A program made the translations under genes and the position numbers. The notes beneath the pieces are model-generated. The model saw only the letters and a list, made by a program, of their open reading frames with translations, was not told where the DNA came from and searched no databases. From Fibrobacter sp. UBA4297 (GTDB lineage Bacteria; Fibrobacterota; Fibrobacteria; Fibrobacterales; Fibrobacteraceae): a DNA stretch of 64,000 nt. The stretch lies in NCBI RefSeq assembly GCF_002394865.1, contig NZ_DGUZ01000023.1:39522-103521 (forward strand), given 5' to 3'. Below, piece by piece: positions 16,148 to 25,216 of the stretch. The stretch's first letter is position 1. Each line of letters begins with the position of its first letter.

Positions 16148-18796
16148 TTAAGCACCCAACTTGGCACGGATCCAGTTGTTAGCGTTAGCGATAGCTTCGG
16201 CAATCTTTTCCGGTTCGCGGGTACCAGCCTGAGCGCGGTCCGGACGGCCACCGCCCTTACCGTTGCAAGCCTTAGCGAGATCCTTGACGATGTCACCAGC
16301 CTTGATGCCCTTGGCCTGAACGTTCTTGCCAACCATCACGGCGATGCTACCGGAACCGTTGTCCTTGTTCGCAATCACGGCGACGCTGTCTGTGTCGAGC
16401 TTGTTCTGAACGCCGTCGAGCAAGTTCTTGTACTTTTCATCGGGGATGGAAAGTTCGCGAACGTAGAGGTTCACGCCCATCACGTTGACGCCACCGTTCA
16501 AGAGTTCGGCAGCGGCGAGCGTTGCGAGTTCGAGCTTCACGGACTGGAGGCTCTTTTCGAGGTTCTGCGTCTTGGCAAACGTCTGCTGAATGCGGTCGAG
16601 AACTTCGGCATCCTTGCAGCGGAGCTGTTCGCGGAGAGCGTTGAGGATCTGCGTACCAGCGCGGAGGAGGCTCAAGGCGCCACGGCCAGAGACAGCTTCG
16701 ATACGGCGCACGCCAGCGGACACGCTAGATTCAGAAACAATCTTCACCATGCCGATGTTACCGGTGTTCTGCACATGCAAGCCACCGCAAAGTTCGCGGG
16801 AGAATTCGACGCCAGCGTCACCCATCTTCACGACGCGGACCTTGTCGCCATACTTTTCGCCGAACAGAGCCATAGCACCGCTAGCCTTAGCTTCATCGAC
16901 GTCCATCACGTCGGTGTGGACCGGCAAGCATTCCATGATCTTGGCGTTCACGATGTCTTCGACCTTCTGGATTTCTTCGGCGGTCATCGCGTTGAAGTGG
17001 CTGAAGTCGAAGCGGAGGAGTTCGTTCGAAACGAAGCTACCCTGCTGCTGCACGTGAGTGCCAAGCACTTCGCGGAGAGCGGCCTGGAGCAAGTGCGTTG
17101 CGGAGTGGTTCTTGCGGATGTCAGCGCGACGATCGTTATCGACGGTTGCCATGAACACGGCGCCCATCGTCTTTTCGTTAGCTTCGCCCTTCACAACCTT
17201 ACCACGGCAGAGAGCGGTATCGTTCACCTTCACGGTGTCGAACACCTGGATTTCGAGGTCGGCAGAAACGAGCGTTCCCTTGTCGCCGACCTGGCCACCC
17301 ATTTCGGCGTAGAACGGAGAAGTTTCGAGCACGATGCTGAGCACGCCCTTGTCTTCACGCCAGCGCACGACCTTCGTTTCGCAAGCGGAGAGTTCATAAC
17401 CGACAAAGTTTGTGCTAGCTTGGCTGTACTGCGTCCAGCCTTCGGTACCCATCGTGTTGATGCCCTGCTTCATGTTGGCGCGGGCGCGGGCCTTCTGTTC
17501 TTCCATGCACTTGTTGTAGCCTTCTTCGTCAATCGTAAGGCCCTTTTCTTCGGCGAGGATGCCGGTGAGGTCCGGCGGGAATCCGTAGGTATCGTAAAGC
17601 AGGAACACCTTGTCGCCCGGAATCTTGTCGCCCTTCTTGAGTTCGGCAGAGATAGCGGCGAAGCGTTCGAGACCAGCGTCAAGCGTACGGATAAAGCTTT
17701 CTTCTTCGCTCTTGATTACGCTAGCAACAAATTCCTTGCGTTCGCGAATTTCCGGGAATGCATCGCCCATCGTATCGGCGAGAACCTGCACGAGCTGGCA
17801 AATGAACGGCTTCTTCTGACCGAGGAGGCGGGCAAAGCGGCTAGCACGGCGCAAAATGCGGCGGAGCACGTAGCCACGGCCTTCGTTAGACGGGAGAGCG
17901 CCATCGGCAATAGCAAACGAAATAGCGCGGATGTGGTCGGCAATCACGCGGTGCGGGGTGCCGGCTTCGCCATCGTTATACGGAACGCCACTGAGTTCAG
18001 CAATCTTTGCGATAATCGGGGTGAACACGTCAGTGTCGTAGTTGCTGGTCTTGCCCTGCAAAATAGCGCAGATACGTTCGAAACCCATACCGGTATCCAC
18101 GTTCTTCGCCTTCAGCGGAATCAAGCTTCCGTCGCTCACGCGTTCGTACTGCATGAACACGTTATTCCAAATTTCGATGTAGCGGTCGTTTTCGCCGTTC
18201 ACGCCCTTGATCGGGTCCTTGAACGTTTCGGCCTGCGTAGCAAGGTCACCGCGATCGTAATGGATTTCGGAGCAAGGACCGCACGGACCGGTGTCGCCCA
18301 TTTCCCAGAAGTTGCTGTGGGCGTCAAAACGCATGATGCGGTCATCCGGGAGGCCGGACACGTCCTTCCAAATCTGCCAGGCTTCGTCATCGTCCTGATA
18401 AACGGTCGCAAAGAGGCGTTCCTTCGGGAGCTTCCAAACTTCAGTGAGGAGTTCCCATGCCCAGGAAATAGCTTCCTTCTTATAATAGTCACCGAAGCTC
18501 CAGTTACCGAGCATTTCGAAGAAGGTGTGGTGGTAGTTGTCGCGGCCCACGACGTCGAGGTCGTTGTGCTTACCAGAAACGCGGAGGCACTTCTGGCTGT
18601 TGCATACGCGCTTCCAGCCCTTCGGATTGTCGCCAAGGAAGATGGCCTTGAACTGGTTCATGCCCGCGTTCGTGAACATGAGCGTCGGGTCGTCATGCGG
18701 AACCACCGGCGAAGAACGCACGAAGAGGTGGCCCTTGGATTCGAAGAACTTGATAAAGGATTCGCGCACTTGCGCAGAAGTCATTTTTTCGGACAT
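16148..18796 (-). CDS. alaS: Alanyl-tRNA synthetase
   Basis: 882 residues, the normal length. The class II catalytic domain is N-terminal (VRSSPVVPHDDPTLMFTNAGMNQFK, GDTGPCGPCSEIHYDRG). The editing domain carries the zinc-binding HSATHLLQAALR and CGGLHVQNTGNIG, and a C-terminal DHHA1-like domain ends in GGGRPDRAQAGT. It charges tRNA-Ala and clears mischarged Ser/Gly. The ribosome site AAGGAAT precedes the ATG. Large open frames on the opposite strand are shadows of its biased codon use. Confidence 0.97.
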   Translation of the reverse strand: MSEKMTSAQVRESFIKFFESKGHLFVRSSPVVPHDDPTLMFTNAGMNQFKAIFLGDNPKGWKRVCNSQKCLRVSGKHNDLDVVGRDNYHHTFFEMLGNWSFGDYYKKEAISWAWELLTEVWKLPKERLFATVYQDDDEAWQIWKDVSGLPDDRIMRFDAHSNFWEMGDTGPCGPCSEIHYDRGDLATQAETFKDPIKGVNGENDRYIEIWNNVFMQYERVSDGSLIPLKAKNVDTGMGFERICAILQGKTSNYDTDVFTPIIAKIAELSGVPYNDGEAGTPHRVIADHIRAISFAIADGALPSNEGRGYVLRRILRRASRFARLLGQKKPFICQLVQVLADTMGDAFPEIRERKEFVASVIKSEEESFIRTLDAGLERFAAISAELKKGDKIPGDKVFLLYDTYGFPPDLTGILAEEKGLTIDEEGYNKCMEEQKARARANMKQGINTMGTEGWTQYSQASTNFVGYELSACETKVVRWREDKGVLSIVLETSPFYAEMGGQVGDKGTLVSADLEIQVFDTVKVNDTALCRGKVVKGEANEKTMGAVFMATVDNDRRADIRKNHSATHLLQAALREVLGTHVQQQGSFVSNELLRFDFSHFNAMTAEEIQKVEDIVNAKIMECLPVHTDVMDVDEAKASGAMALFGEKYGDKVRVVKMGDAGVEFSRELCGGLHVQNTGNIGMVKIVSESSVSAGVRRIEAVSGRGALSLLRAGTQILNALREQLRCKDAEVLDRIQQTFAKTQNLEKSLQSVKLELATLAAAELLNGGVNVMGVNLYVRELSIPDEKYKNLLDGVQNKLDTDSVAVIANKDNGSGSIAVMVGKNVQAKGIKAGDIVKDLAKACNGKGGGRPDRAQAGTREPEKIAEAIANANNWIRAKLGA

Positions 18797-18839
18797 AGCT
18801 ATTCCTTTGATTTTTTACGAGCCCAAATTTAGAAAAAAA

Positions 18840-18871
18840 GGAGATGCCCGCACGGAGGCGGGCATGACAAA
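18840..18871. repeat. Intergenic palindromic repeat
   Basis: GGAGATGCCCGC...GCGGGCATGACA, with a nearly perfect inverted repeat, just upstream of alaS and beside a heptamer array. Confidence 0.65.
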
Positions 18872-18873
18872 GC

Positions 18874-18912
18874 ACCAATAACTATTGACTAACGACTATT
18901 GACCAACTACTA
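18874..18912 (-). repeat. Heptamer-periodic TAG array
   Basis: On the minus strand, units TGGTCAA, TAGTCGT, TAGTCAA and TAGTTAT follow one another at 7-nt intervals directly after the TAG stop of the lipoprotein gene at 18910. It belongs to the heptamer family described in the findings. Confidence 0.6.
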
Positions 18913-19395
18913 GTACAGTTTTTTCATATCGGTGAGATGGCCTTCTTTTTCGTGGAAGAGCGTAAGCGAGCCACCCTGAATTTTTTGGAAAATCTTGGTG
19001 AGCTTCGCGACAGCGGCCGCCTCGTCAAATCCGACTTCGTTGTACGCCGTCTCGCCAATCACGACGCCCACGTTCATCATGTCCGGGGCCTTGCGGCGCA
19101 AGTAATTCAAGAATTCCTCGTCGCTATTGAGCACATCTGTCGGCGTGAGCTTTTCGAATTCCGACGGGTCGCGTGTACTCGCGTGCAGCGGGTACATGTC
19201 ATCGGCCACAATCTGCCTAGAGTTCAAATAGAAAACGTTACCGACATACAAACTAATTGAATCATTCAGTACCTGACGCACTTCAATCAGCACATCGCTC
19301 GTAATCGAAGCTTCCTGAATGTCAAGCTTAGAAGGGGCGCAAGCCATAAAAGCGAGCGAAATTGCGGCAATAGCCGTAAGGAAAAATTTTTTCAT
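18910..19395 (-). CDS. Small lipoprotein of unknown function
   Basis: 161 residues from MKKFFLTAIAAISLAFMAC; Cys19 is the lipobox cysteine. The earlier in-frame start at 19440 is rejected because the signal peptide begins here. The mature part is acidic, with no recognised domain; it includes LIEVRQVLNDSISLYVG and a C-terminal 'GGSLTLFHEKEGHL'. It is the last of three consecutive minus-strand lipoprotein genes, so the set may form an envelope complex. The function is not known. Confidence 0.75.
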   Translation of the reverse strand: MKKFFLTAIAAISLAFMACAPSKLDIQEASITSDVLIEVRQVLNDSISLYVGNVFYLNSRQIVADDMYPLHASTRDPSEFEKLTPTDVLNSDEEFLNYLRRKAPDMMNVGVVIGETAYNEVGFDEAAAVAKLTKIFQKIQGGSLTLFHEKEGHLTDMKKLY

Positions 19396-19478
19396 GATTA
19401 CCTCTATATTTAAAATCAATATATAAAAAAGGGCGAGCACACAGCCAGCCCTACTTTAACTTTTTCGAAAAACAGAAT

Positions 19479-19997
19479 TTACATTCCACCGGCGATAAAG
19501 CCATCCTTCTGGAGCAATTCAATCGTCTTGTTTATTGAGCCATTGGCTGCATGGGTCTTACCAATACGGTTATAGGCTTCGTACTTAATTGTCGCTTTCC
19601 AGACAATCTTACGTTCAGCAATGGAGAGCAAAGCAAGTTCTTCATTAAACGTGTCGATGGCGTTACCGTAAAGGCCAATTTTTGCAAAAGTCTTTATCAA
19701 AACGTACTTTGCACGATTCTGCTTGGCAAATTCCGCCAGCGGGGATTCCGAAAGCGTCACTTCGTCGGTTTCGTGGAACGCAATGGCATTTACACCATAC
19801 GCTCCGCCAAGCGAACTAGCCATCATATCCGCAACTTTATTTGCAAAGTCCCTGAGTGAACTGTTAGCGGTAGCCATAACGACAACCGTTTCGCCCTTGA
19901 GCGCATAAACTTTTTCAAAGTTCGATTGTCCGATATTCGTTATGGAACAACCAGCCAAAAGAAAGGCGAATAAAACAGCAGACAAAAGTTTTTTCAT
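19479..19997 (-). CDS. Small lipoprotein of unknown function
   Basis: 172 residues with a lipobox LLAGC (Cys17). The mature part (KVYALKGETVVVMATANSSLRDFANKVADMMASSLGG) hints at an alpha/beta fold as in CsgG/GNA1162-like lipoproteins, but this is only a loose resemblance. Its ATG overlaps the stop of the upstream lipoprotein gene (TAATG), so they are translationally coupled. AAGGAGC precedes the start. No specific function can be assigned. Confidence 0.75.
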   Translation of the reverse strand: MKKLLSAVLFAFLLAGCSITNIGQSNFEKVYALKGETVVVMATANSSLRDFANKVADMMASSLGGAYGVNAIAFHETDEVTLSESPLAEFAKQNRAKYVLIKTFAKIGLYGNAIDTFNEELALLSIAERKIVWKATIKYEAYNRIGKTHAANGSINKTIELLQKDGFIAGGM

Positions 19998-20485
19998 TAT
20001 TTGCTCCTTACGATTTTATTGGTCTTGAAGTCATTAACGATTTCTTTGACCAAGTAATGCTTGGCAAAGCTGCCTCCGGTGCGAATGGACATTTTCCACA
20101 CAACCTTACGGGTGTCGCAGTTGAACATCGTTGGCAAATATTCAACCGAAACAAGTGAATTCGTGGATTCAAGCCCCATGCCAAGCACCATAGCATAATT
20201 GCCGCCACAATTGTCGAGCACCTGAGAGATAGGCACCGGATTAATAGAAAGTTTTTCGTTATAAATAAATTCTGTTTCCAAGTCCAAATCGGAAGCATTC
20301 GCATTCCACACGGAATCTATCTTTTGCGTCAATTCTTCGTGCATGGCACGTTCGTTCACTAGTACGTACAACTTCTTCCCAGAAATTTCAAGACCCGGTT
20401 CCGAGACGCGGTGGACTTCGTTCGTAGCGCAGCCAAATAAAGCAAAGACAAGCAGAGCGATAACGGCATAATATTTAATTTTCAT
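19997..20485 (-). CDS. Small lipoprotein of unknown function
   Basis: 162 residues from MKIKYYAVIALLVFALFGC with Cys19 as lipobox; a TTG four codons upstream is the alternative start. The mature part begins ATNEVHRVSEPGLEISGKKLYVLVNE and has no recognised domain. It is the first of three lipoprotein genes and its TAA overlaps the ATG of the next one. The second and third proteins both contain 'RKIVWK/RKVVWKM' motifs near the C-terminus, which suggests they are related to each other. Confidence 0.75.
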   Translation of the reverse strand: MKIKYYAVIALLVFALFGCATNEVHRVSEPGLEISGKKLYVLVNERAMHEELTQKIDSVWNANASDLDLETEFIYNEKLSINPVPISQVLDNCGGNYAMVLGMGLESTNSLVSVEYLPTMFNCDTRKVVWKMSIRTGGSFAKHYLVKEIVNDFKTNKIVRSK

Positions 20486-20580
20486 GTATTTTTCCAACTA
20501 GTTAAATGATTTATTACAAATTTTTCCGTTCAAAATAGAAAAAAAATAGATTTATCTATAAAACTTTATAAAAAACATAT

Positions 20581-20613
20581 AAAAAAGCCTCCCGGATTGC
20601 TCCAGGAGGCCTC
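20581..20613 (-). terminator. Terminator after the GH16 gene
   Basis: Minus strand GCCTCCTGG, loop, CCGGGAGGC, then TTTTTT, about 20 nt beyond the glucanase stop. Confidence 0.85.
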
Positions 20614-20632
20614 CTATTACACACCAAACTTG

Positions 20633-21607
20633 TTAGTTCGCTTCGTAGTCCAGGATGAGTCTGCAAACGCCGTTCTCAACAACGAGATTGCTTCGGCGAT
20701 ACGTCACGCGTTCCATTTCCCAGTCACCAGCTGTCCAACGACTCGGATCGATATCTTCACCATCGAAATCATCCTGCCAAGACAGCGTAAAGCCCTTGGT
20801 TGTGGGGTCGTAAGCATAGACGCGGACGTAGTCAATCTGCTGTTCAACCGGGAGGCCAATGCCGCCATCCCACTTGCCCGTCCAAGAAGCGGTATTAGAT
20901 ACCCAGAGATTGAAGCGGAGAGTTTCCTTTTCGGTCAAGAATGCCACCTGGTCTGCATCGGCGTGCTTGCCGCGGCTCATGCCAAGCGTATCGCGACGAA
21001 CTTCGACACTGTCGATTTCCCAAGCCACATATTCCGGAGTCCAGACAATGGCATACAAATGGAAGTCTTGCGTAGCATCAAAGCCAAAAGCATGCAACGG
21101 TTTGCTTTCAGAAGCTGTAAGACCTTTGATGGAAGGATCACCTTCGCGGGTAAGAATGTTAGACTGCCAAGAATTCGGGTCCTTGCCAAGCACTTCGATA
21201 TCAATTTCGTTCCACGGTTCTTCCCCCTTCATCCAGGAATTGTCGTAGTTCAAGAACATAGAACTCACAGAACCAGAGATTGCTGCCATTTTCATGCGTG
21301 CTTCAAAACGGCCATACATATACTGTTCCACGCCAGTAAGTTCTGCACCATAGAACGCATATTCCTTCGTCGGGTCAAGTGCAGTAAGCGGCGGAACAGC
21401 GTAAGTAAACTGCGGGGCTGCATTCGAGCTGGAAGATACACCCGGAAGGGCTTCTGCAGAGCTAGAGGATGCGCCAGTCGGTGGAACAACAGCATCGGAG
21501 CTGGAAGATGCACCAGCAACCGGAGCCGCCGGGAAGGTTGAATCATTGGATTCGGAGCATGCTGCAAGGAGCGCAACGGCAACCATCGGGATAAGAATCT
21601 TTTTCAT
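20633..21607 (-). CDS. GH16 beta-glucanase lipoprotein, circularly permuted lichenase type
   Basis: 324 residues: lipobox LLAAC (Cys17), a Ser/Ala/Pro-rich linker to about residue 68 with repeated SSSS blocks, then a GH16 domain. The catalytic motif EIDIE is at residues 134-138 (nucleophile E134, acid/base E138). The strand that normally starts GH16 enzymes (WQDDFDGE...RWTAGDWE) instead comes at the C-terminus, about residues 273-324, after the catalytic part. F. succinogenes 1,3-1,4-beta-glucanase has this same permuted order, and segments such as YGRFEARMKMAA and DIEVLGK resemble it. It probably cuts mixed-linkage glucan at the cell surface. Confidence 0.85.
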   Translation of the reverse strand: MKKILIPMVAVALLAACSESNDSTFPAAPVAGASSSSDAVVPPTGASSSSAEALPGVSSSSNAAPQFTYAVPPLTALDPTKEYAFYGAELTGVEQYMYGRFEARMKMAAISGSVSSMFLNYDNSWMKGEEPWNEIDIEVLGKDPNSWQSNILTREGDPSIKGLTASESKPLHAFGFDATQDFHLYAIVWTPEYVAWEIDSVEVRRDTLGMSRGKHADADQVAFLTEKETLRFNLWVSNTASWTGKWDGGIGLPVEQQIDYVRVYAYDPTTKGFTLSWQDDFDGEDIDPSRWTAGDWEMERVTYRRSNLVVENGVCRLILDYEAN

Positions 21608-21841
21608 AATAACCTCGTTCTTTCTGTCTATAAGATAGATTCAGACAAAGAAAAGCGTACGCTTTGCGACATGCAATTCAAAACAATCTGTATCAACCGT
21701 ATCAAATAAAAAATTGATTTTTTTGCTTAATCTGTAAAATTTTCCATTTTATGAATAGCGATGTTTCAAAGATTGACCCGATATTATTTTCGTAAGTTTT
21801 TTGAAAGCGTCCAATCAGTTTAATTTGGTGCATTTCACACC

Positions 21842-21870
21842 TTGCCCACCCTCTTTTAAATATGTATATT
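21842..21870 (+). promoter_or_regulatory. Promoter of pflB
   Basis: TTGCCC, a 17-nt spacer and TATATT (21865-21870), about 125 nt before the pflB start. The rest of 21608-21994 is AT-rich leader and spacer without a gene; no known riboswitch was recognised in the leader. Confidence 0.6.
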
Positions 21871-21994
21871 GCGCTTTACATTAGAAAAGACAGAAAAAAC
21901 AGGAAAATTCGTTGTAAGGCCTTTTTCCCCAACCCGAAAAGTTAAGTAATTTTTCAATTGGTTTTAACGGCTTTGCACGAGCAAAAGAGGCTAT

Positions 21995-24250
21995 ATGCAG
22001 GAAGCATGGACAGGCTTTAAAGGCGGTCGCTGGCAGGAAGAAATCAATGTCCGCGACTTTATCCAGAAAAACTACACCCCTTACGATGGCGACAAGTCGT
22101 TTTTGCAGGGTCCCACCGAAGCTACTAACAAACTATGGGCTGAACTGCAAGACCTTCAGAAGAGAGAGATTGCAAAGGGCGGCGTCCTTGACATGGATAC
22201 AGACGTTGTCTCCACGCTCACAAGCCACCAGGCAGGCTACATCGCCGAAGAAACTAAGGATCTCGAAAAAATCGTAGGTCTCCAGACCGACAAGCCGCTC
22301 AAGCGCGCTTTCATGCCGTTCGGCGGCATCAAGATGGCTGAAGAATCTTGCAAGAACTACGGTTACACACCGAGCGAAGAACTTCACCGCATCTTTACGG
22401 AATTCCACAAGACTCACAACCAGGGTGTTTTCGACGCCTACACGCCGGCAATGCGCATGGCCCGCAAGGCACACATCATTACGGGTCTTCCGGATACATA
22501 CGGCCGTGGCCGTATCGTCGGTGACTACCGCCGTGTTGCCCTTTACGGTATCGACTACCTCATCGCCCAGAAGAAGGCAGACAAGGCTCTGACCGACTCT
22601 ACCGACATGCGCGAACACGTGATCCGCGAACGCGAAGAGCTCGCGGAACAAATCAAGGCTCTCGAAGGCATGAAGGTCATGGCCAAGATTTACGGCTATG
22701 ACATTTCGAAACCGGCAACAAACGCCCGCGAAGCCGTGCAGTGGCTCTACTTCGGCTACCTCGCCGCCATCAAGACGCAGAATGGTGCAGCCATGAGCGT
22801 TGGCCGCGTCTCGACCTTCATCGACATTTACATGACCCGCGACCTGCAGAACGGCGTCATCACCGAAGCCGAAGCGCAGGAAATCATCGACCATTTCGTG
22901 ATGAAGCTCCGCATGGTCAAGTTTGCCCGTATCACCAGCTACAACGAACTCTTCAGCGGCGACCCGGTGTGGGCGACACTCGAAGTTGCAGGCATTGGTC
23001 AAGACGGTCGCCATCAGGTGACCAAGAACGACTACCGTTTCTTGCACACGCTCGTGAACATGGGACCGGCTCCGGAACCGAACCTCACGATCCTCTACAG
23101 CCCGCGCCTCCCGGCAAGTTTCAAGAAGTTCGCTGCAGAAATCTCCGTGAAGACCAGCGCCATCCAGTACGAAAACGATGACACGATGCGTCCGATCTGG
23201 GGCGACGACTACAGCATCTGTTGCTGCGTCTCTGCAACTCAAACCGGTAAGGAAATGCAGTTCTTCGGCGCCCGCGCAAACCTCGCCAAGACTCTCCTCT
23301 ACGCCATCAACGGCGGTAAGGATGAATGCCTCGTGAAGGGTACGCAGGTTGGCCCGGAATATCCGCCTATCACTAGCGAATACCTCAACTACGATGAAGT
23401 CGTCCACAAGTTTGAACTCTACATGGATTGGCTCGCTCACTTGTACGTGAATACTTTGAACTTAATCCACTACATGCACGACAAGTACTACTACGAAGCT
23501 GCCGAAATGGCCCTCATCGACACCAACGTCCGCCGTACGTTTGCAACGGGTATCGCAGGCTTCAGCCACGTTGTTGACAGCCTTTCTGCCATCAAGTACG
23601 CCAAGGTAAAGGTTATCCGCGACCCGGCAACAGGCCTTGCGCAAGACTTCCAAATCGAAGGCGACTTCCCGCGTTATGGAAACGACGACGACCGTGCAGA
23701 CGATATCGCCGTTTGGCTCCTCAAGACGTTCATGGCCAAAATCAAGCAGACCCCGACTTACCGCGATTCCGAACCGACGACAAGTATCCTCACGATTACA
23801 AGTAACGTCGTCTATGGCAAGGCTACGGGCGCCCTCCCGGATGGTCGTAAGCAGGGCGAGCCGTTCTCTCCGGGCGCAAGCCCCAGCTACGGCGCCGAAA
23901 AGCACGGTCTCTTGGCATCGCTCAACTCTGTCGCCAAGATTCCGTACGAATACGCACTTGATGGCATCAGCAACACGCAGACCATCAACCCGGACGCTCT
24001 CGGTCACGATGACGAAGAACGCGCCAACAAGCTCGTGCAGGTTCTCGACGGTTACTTTGGTCAGAGCAGCCACCACTTGAACGTGAACGTGTTCGGCGTT
24101 GAAAAGCTCAAGGACGCCATGGAACATCCGGAGAAGGAAGAATACCAGAACTTCACTATCCGCGTTTCTGGCTACGCAGTGCGCTTCATCAAGCTTACTC
24201 GCGAACAGCAGCTCGACGTGATTGCCCGCCAGGCACACGGCGTGCTCTAA
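21995..24250 (+). CDS. pflB: Pyruvate formate-lyase
   Basis: 751 residues, normal for PFL. The active-site cysteines lie in YSICCCVSATQTGKEMQFFGARANLAK (the block around residues 407-420), and the glycyl radical loop RVSGYAVRF is near the C-terminus with Gly726. It converts pyruvate and CoA to acetyl-CoA and formate in anaerobic fermentation. The strongly biased codon use suggests high expression. Its activating enzyme is encoded 1 kb downstream, separated by a gene on the other strand, and a terminator follows pflB directly, so the two are transcribed separately. Confidence 0.96.
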   Translation: MQEAWTGFKGGRWQEEINVRDFIQKNYTPYDGDKSFLQGPTEATNKLWAELQDLQKREIAKGGVLDMDTDVVSTLTSHQAGYIAEETKDLEKIVGLQTDKPLKRAFMPFGGIKMAEESCKNYGYTPSEELHRIFTEFHKTHNQGVFDAYTPAMRMARKAHIITGLPDTYGRGRIVGDYRRVALYGIDYLIAQKKADKALTDSTDMREHVIREREELAEQIKALEGMKVMAKIYGYDISKPATNAREAVQWLYFGYLAAIKTQNGAAMSVGRVSTFIDIYMTRDLQNGVITEAEAQEIIDHFVMKLRMVKFARITSYNELFSGDPVWATLEVAGIGQDGRHQVTKNDYRFLHTLVNMGPAPEPNLTILYSPRLPASFKKFAAEISVKTSAIQYENDDTMRPIWGDDYSICCCVSATQTGKEMQFFGARANLAKTLLYAINGGKDECLVKGTQVGPEYPPITSEYLNYDEVVHKFELYMDWLAHLYVNTLNLIHYMHDKYYYEAAEMALIDTNVRRTFATGIAGFSHVVDSLSAIKYAKVKVIRDPATGLAQDFQIEGDFPRYGNDDDRADDIAVWLLKTFMAKIKQTPTYRDSEPTTSILTITSNVVYGKATGALPDGRKQGEPFSPGASPSYGAEKHGLLASLNSVAKIPYEYALDGISNTQTINPDALGHDDEERANKLVQVLDGYFGQSSHHLNVNVFGVEKLKDAMEHPEKEEYQNFTIRVSGYAVRFIKLTREQQLDVIARQAHGVL

Positions 24251-24292
24251 TCGCTTGGAAAAGCGACACGATTGCGAAAGTCGCAAAATTTA

Positions 24293-24323
24293 AAAGGGTT
24301 CCCGAAAGGGGAACCTTTTTTGT
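24293..24323 (+). terminator. Terminator after pflB
   Basis: GGTTCCC, loop GAAAG, GGGAACC, then TTTTTTG, about 45 nt after the pflB stop. Confidence 0.85.
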
Positions 24324-24403
24324 TATTGGGGGAATGCCGATTTATGAGGAAATGCGCGCGTTGAGATGCGGCGAAATGCCGCGGAAATGGGAAGGCGACG
24401 GTT

Positions 24404-25117
24404 CTACGCCACAATGTAATTTTCGTTCTTCTGACGGCGAGCGTAAACGGATTCCAGGAACTGAATCACAGAAGTCTTATCGCGCACAAGTCCACGCTTA
24501 TGGCTCAAGCAAAAACGCGTAGGTTTCAGCGACTTTAAAAGCTTTATTTGCTCGCCAAGGATTTGCACGTTATAGACGTCAGGCGCACCATGCCCCACCA
24601 TCGGGTAAGTCGCATCGCCCAAGAAAACGTAATCGTCTACGATGAGCGCAAGCGAGCCTTTAGCATGGCTATTGGGCATCGGCAAGATTTGAATCTGCAT
24701 GCCATCTTCAAACGCAAGCGGTTCCATCACGACGTTCTTCGCAACACCTTCAATTTCACCGAACGTTTTTGAAGTGTAGGCGCCCACGTAAAGTGCATCA
24801 ATGTCTAGCGAAATCTCGTCACTGCACATGCGCTGGACATTCAGCAAATGGTCACGATGGAAATGTGATATGACAATGTTCTTAGCGAGTCGCGTGGCAC
24901 TGTTACATACAAAAATATTCGTCGCATTCTCGCCCGCATCACGGTCCACAGGAATGCGCGACAACGCGTTGATAAACTGCGCCGCCTCATCACACGCGCC
25001 CACGTCAAAAATCCACCACGCACTATCGCCACGCACGGCAATGACATCCGCGCTCAGCGGGTCATTCGACATCTGCAAATAATGGATTCTATCAGTAAGT
25101 TTAACAATCTTGGGCAC
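24404..25117 (-). CDS. Metallo-beta-lactamase-fold hydrolase
   Basis: 237 residues. The zinc motif SHFHRDH is near residue 80, with further ligands likely in NSHAKGS and FLGDATYPMVGH. It starts MPKIVKLTDRIHYLQMSNDPLSADV, like MBL-fold hydrolases such as glyoxalase II relatives. The substrate is unknown. The gene is on the minus strand between pflB and pflA, divergent from pflA, and has no obvious link to PFL activation. Function beyond metal-dependent hydrolase is not claimed. Confidence 0.8.
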   Translation of the reverse strand: MPKIVKLTDRIHYLQMSNDPLSADVIAVRGDSAWWIFDVGACDEAAQFINALSRIPVDRDAGENATNIFVCNSATRLAKNIVISHFHRDHLLNVQRMCSDEISLDIDALYVGAYTSKTFGEIEGVAKNVVMEPLAFEDGMQIQILPMPNSHAKGSLALIVDDYVFLGDATYPMVGHGAPDVYNVQILGEQIKLLKSLKPTRFCLSHKRGLVRDKTSVIQFLESVYARRQKNENYIVA

Positions 25118-25216
25118 GGCGCCAAAGATAAAAATTTTCGCTTCACTGCTAGGGTTTCTTTTTTATAATCCAAAATATCTCTTTCATGCGGAGCAAGACT
25201 TTTTTATTTTTACACC

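Noticed and set aside
16775..18832. 685-codon open frame opposite alaS
   Set aside because: It is an antisense shadow of alaS; the protein has no recognisable domain and arises from the strong codon bias of the real gene.
22133..24286. Two long minus-strand frames opposite pflB
   Set aside because: Shadows of the highly biased pflB codons; low-complexity His/Val/Glu-rich products without ribosome sites.
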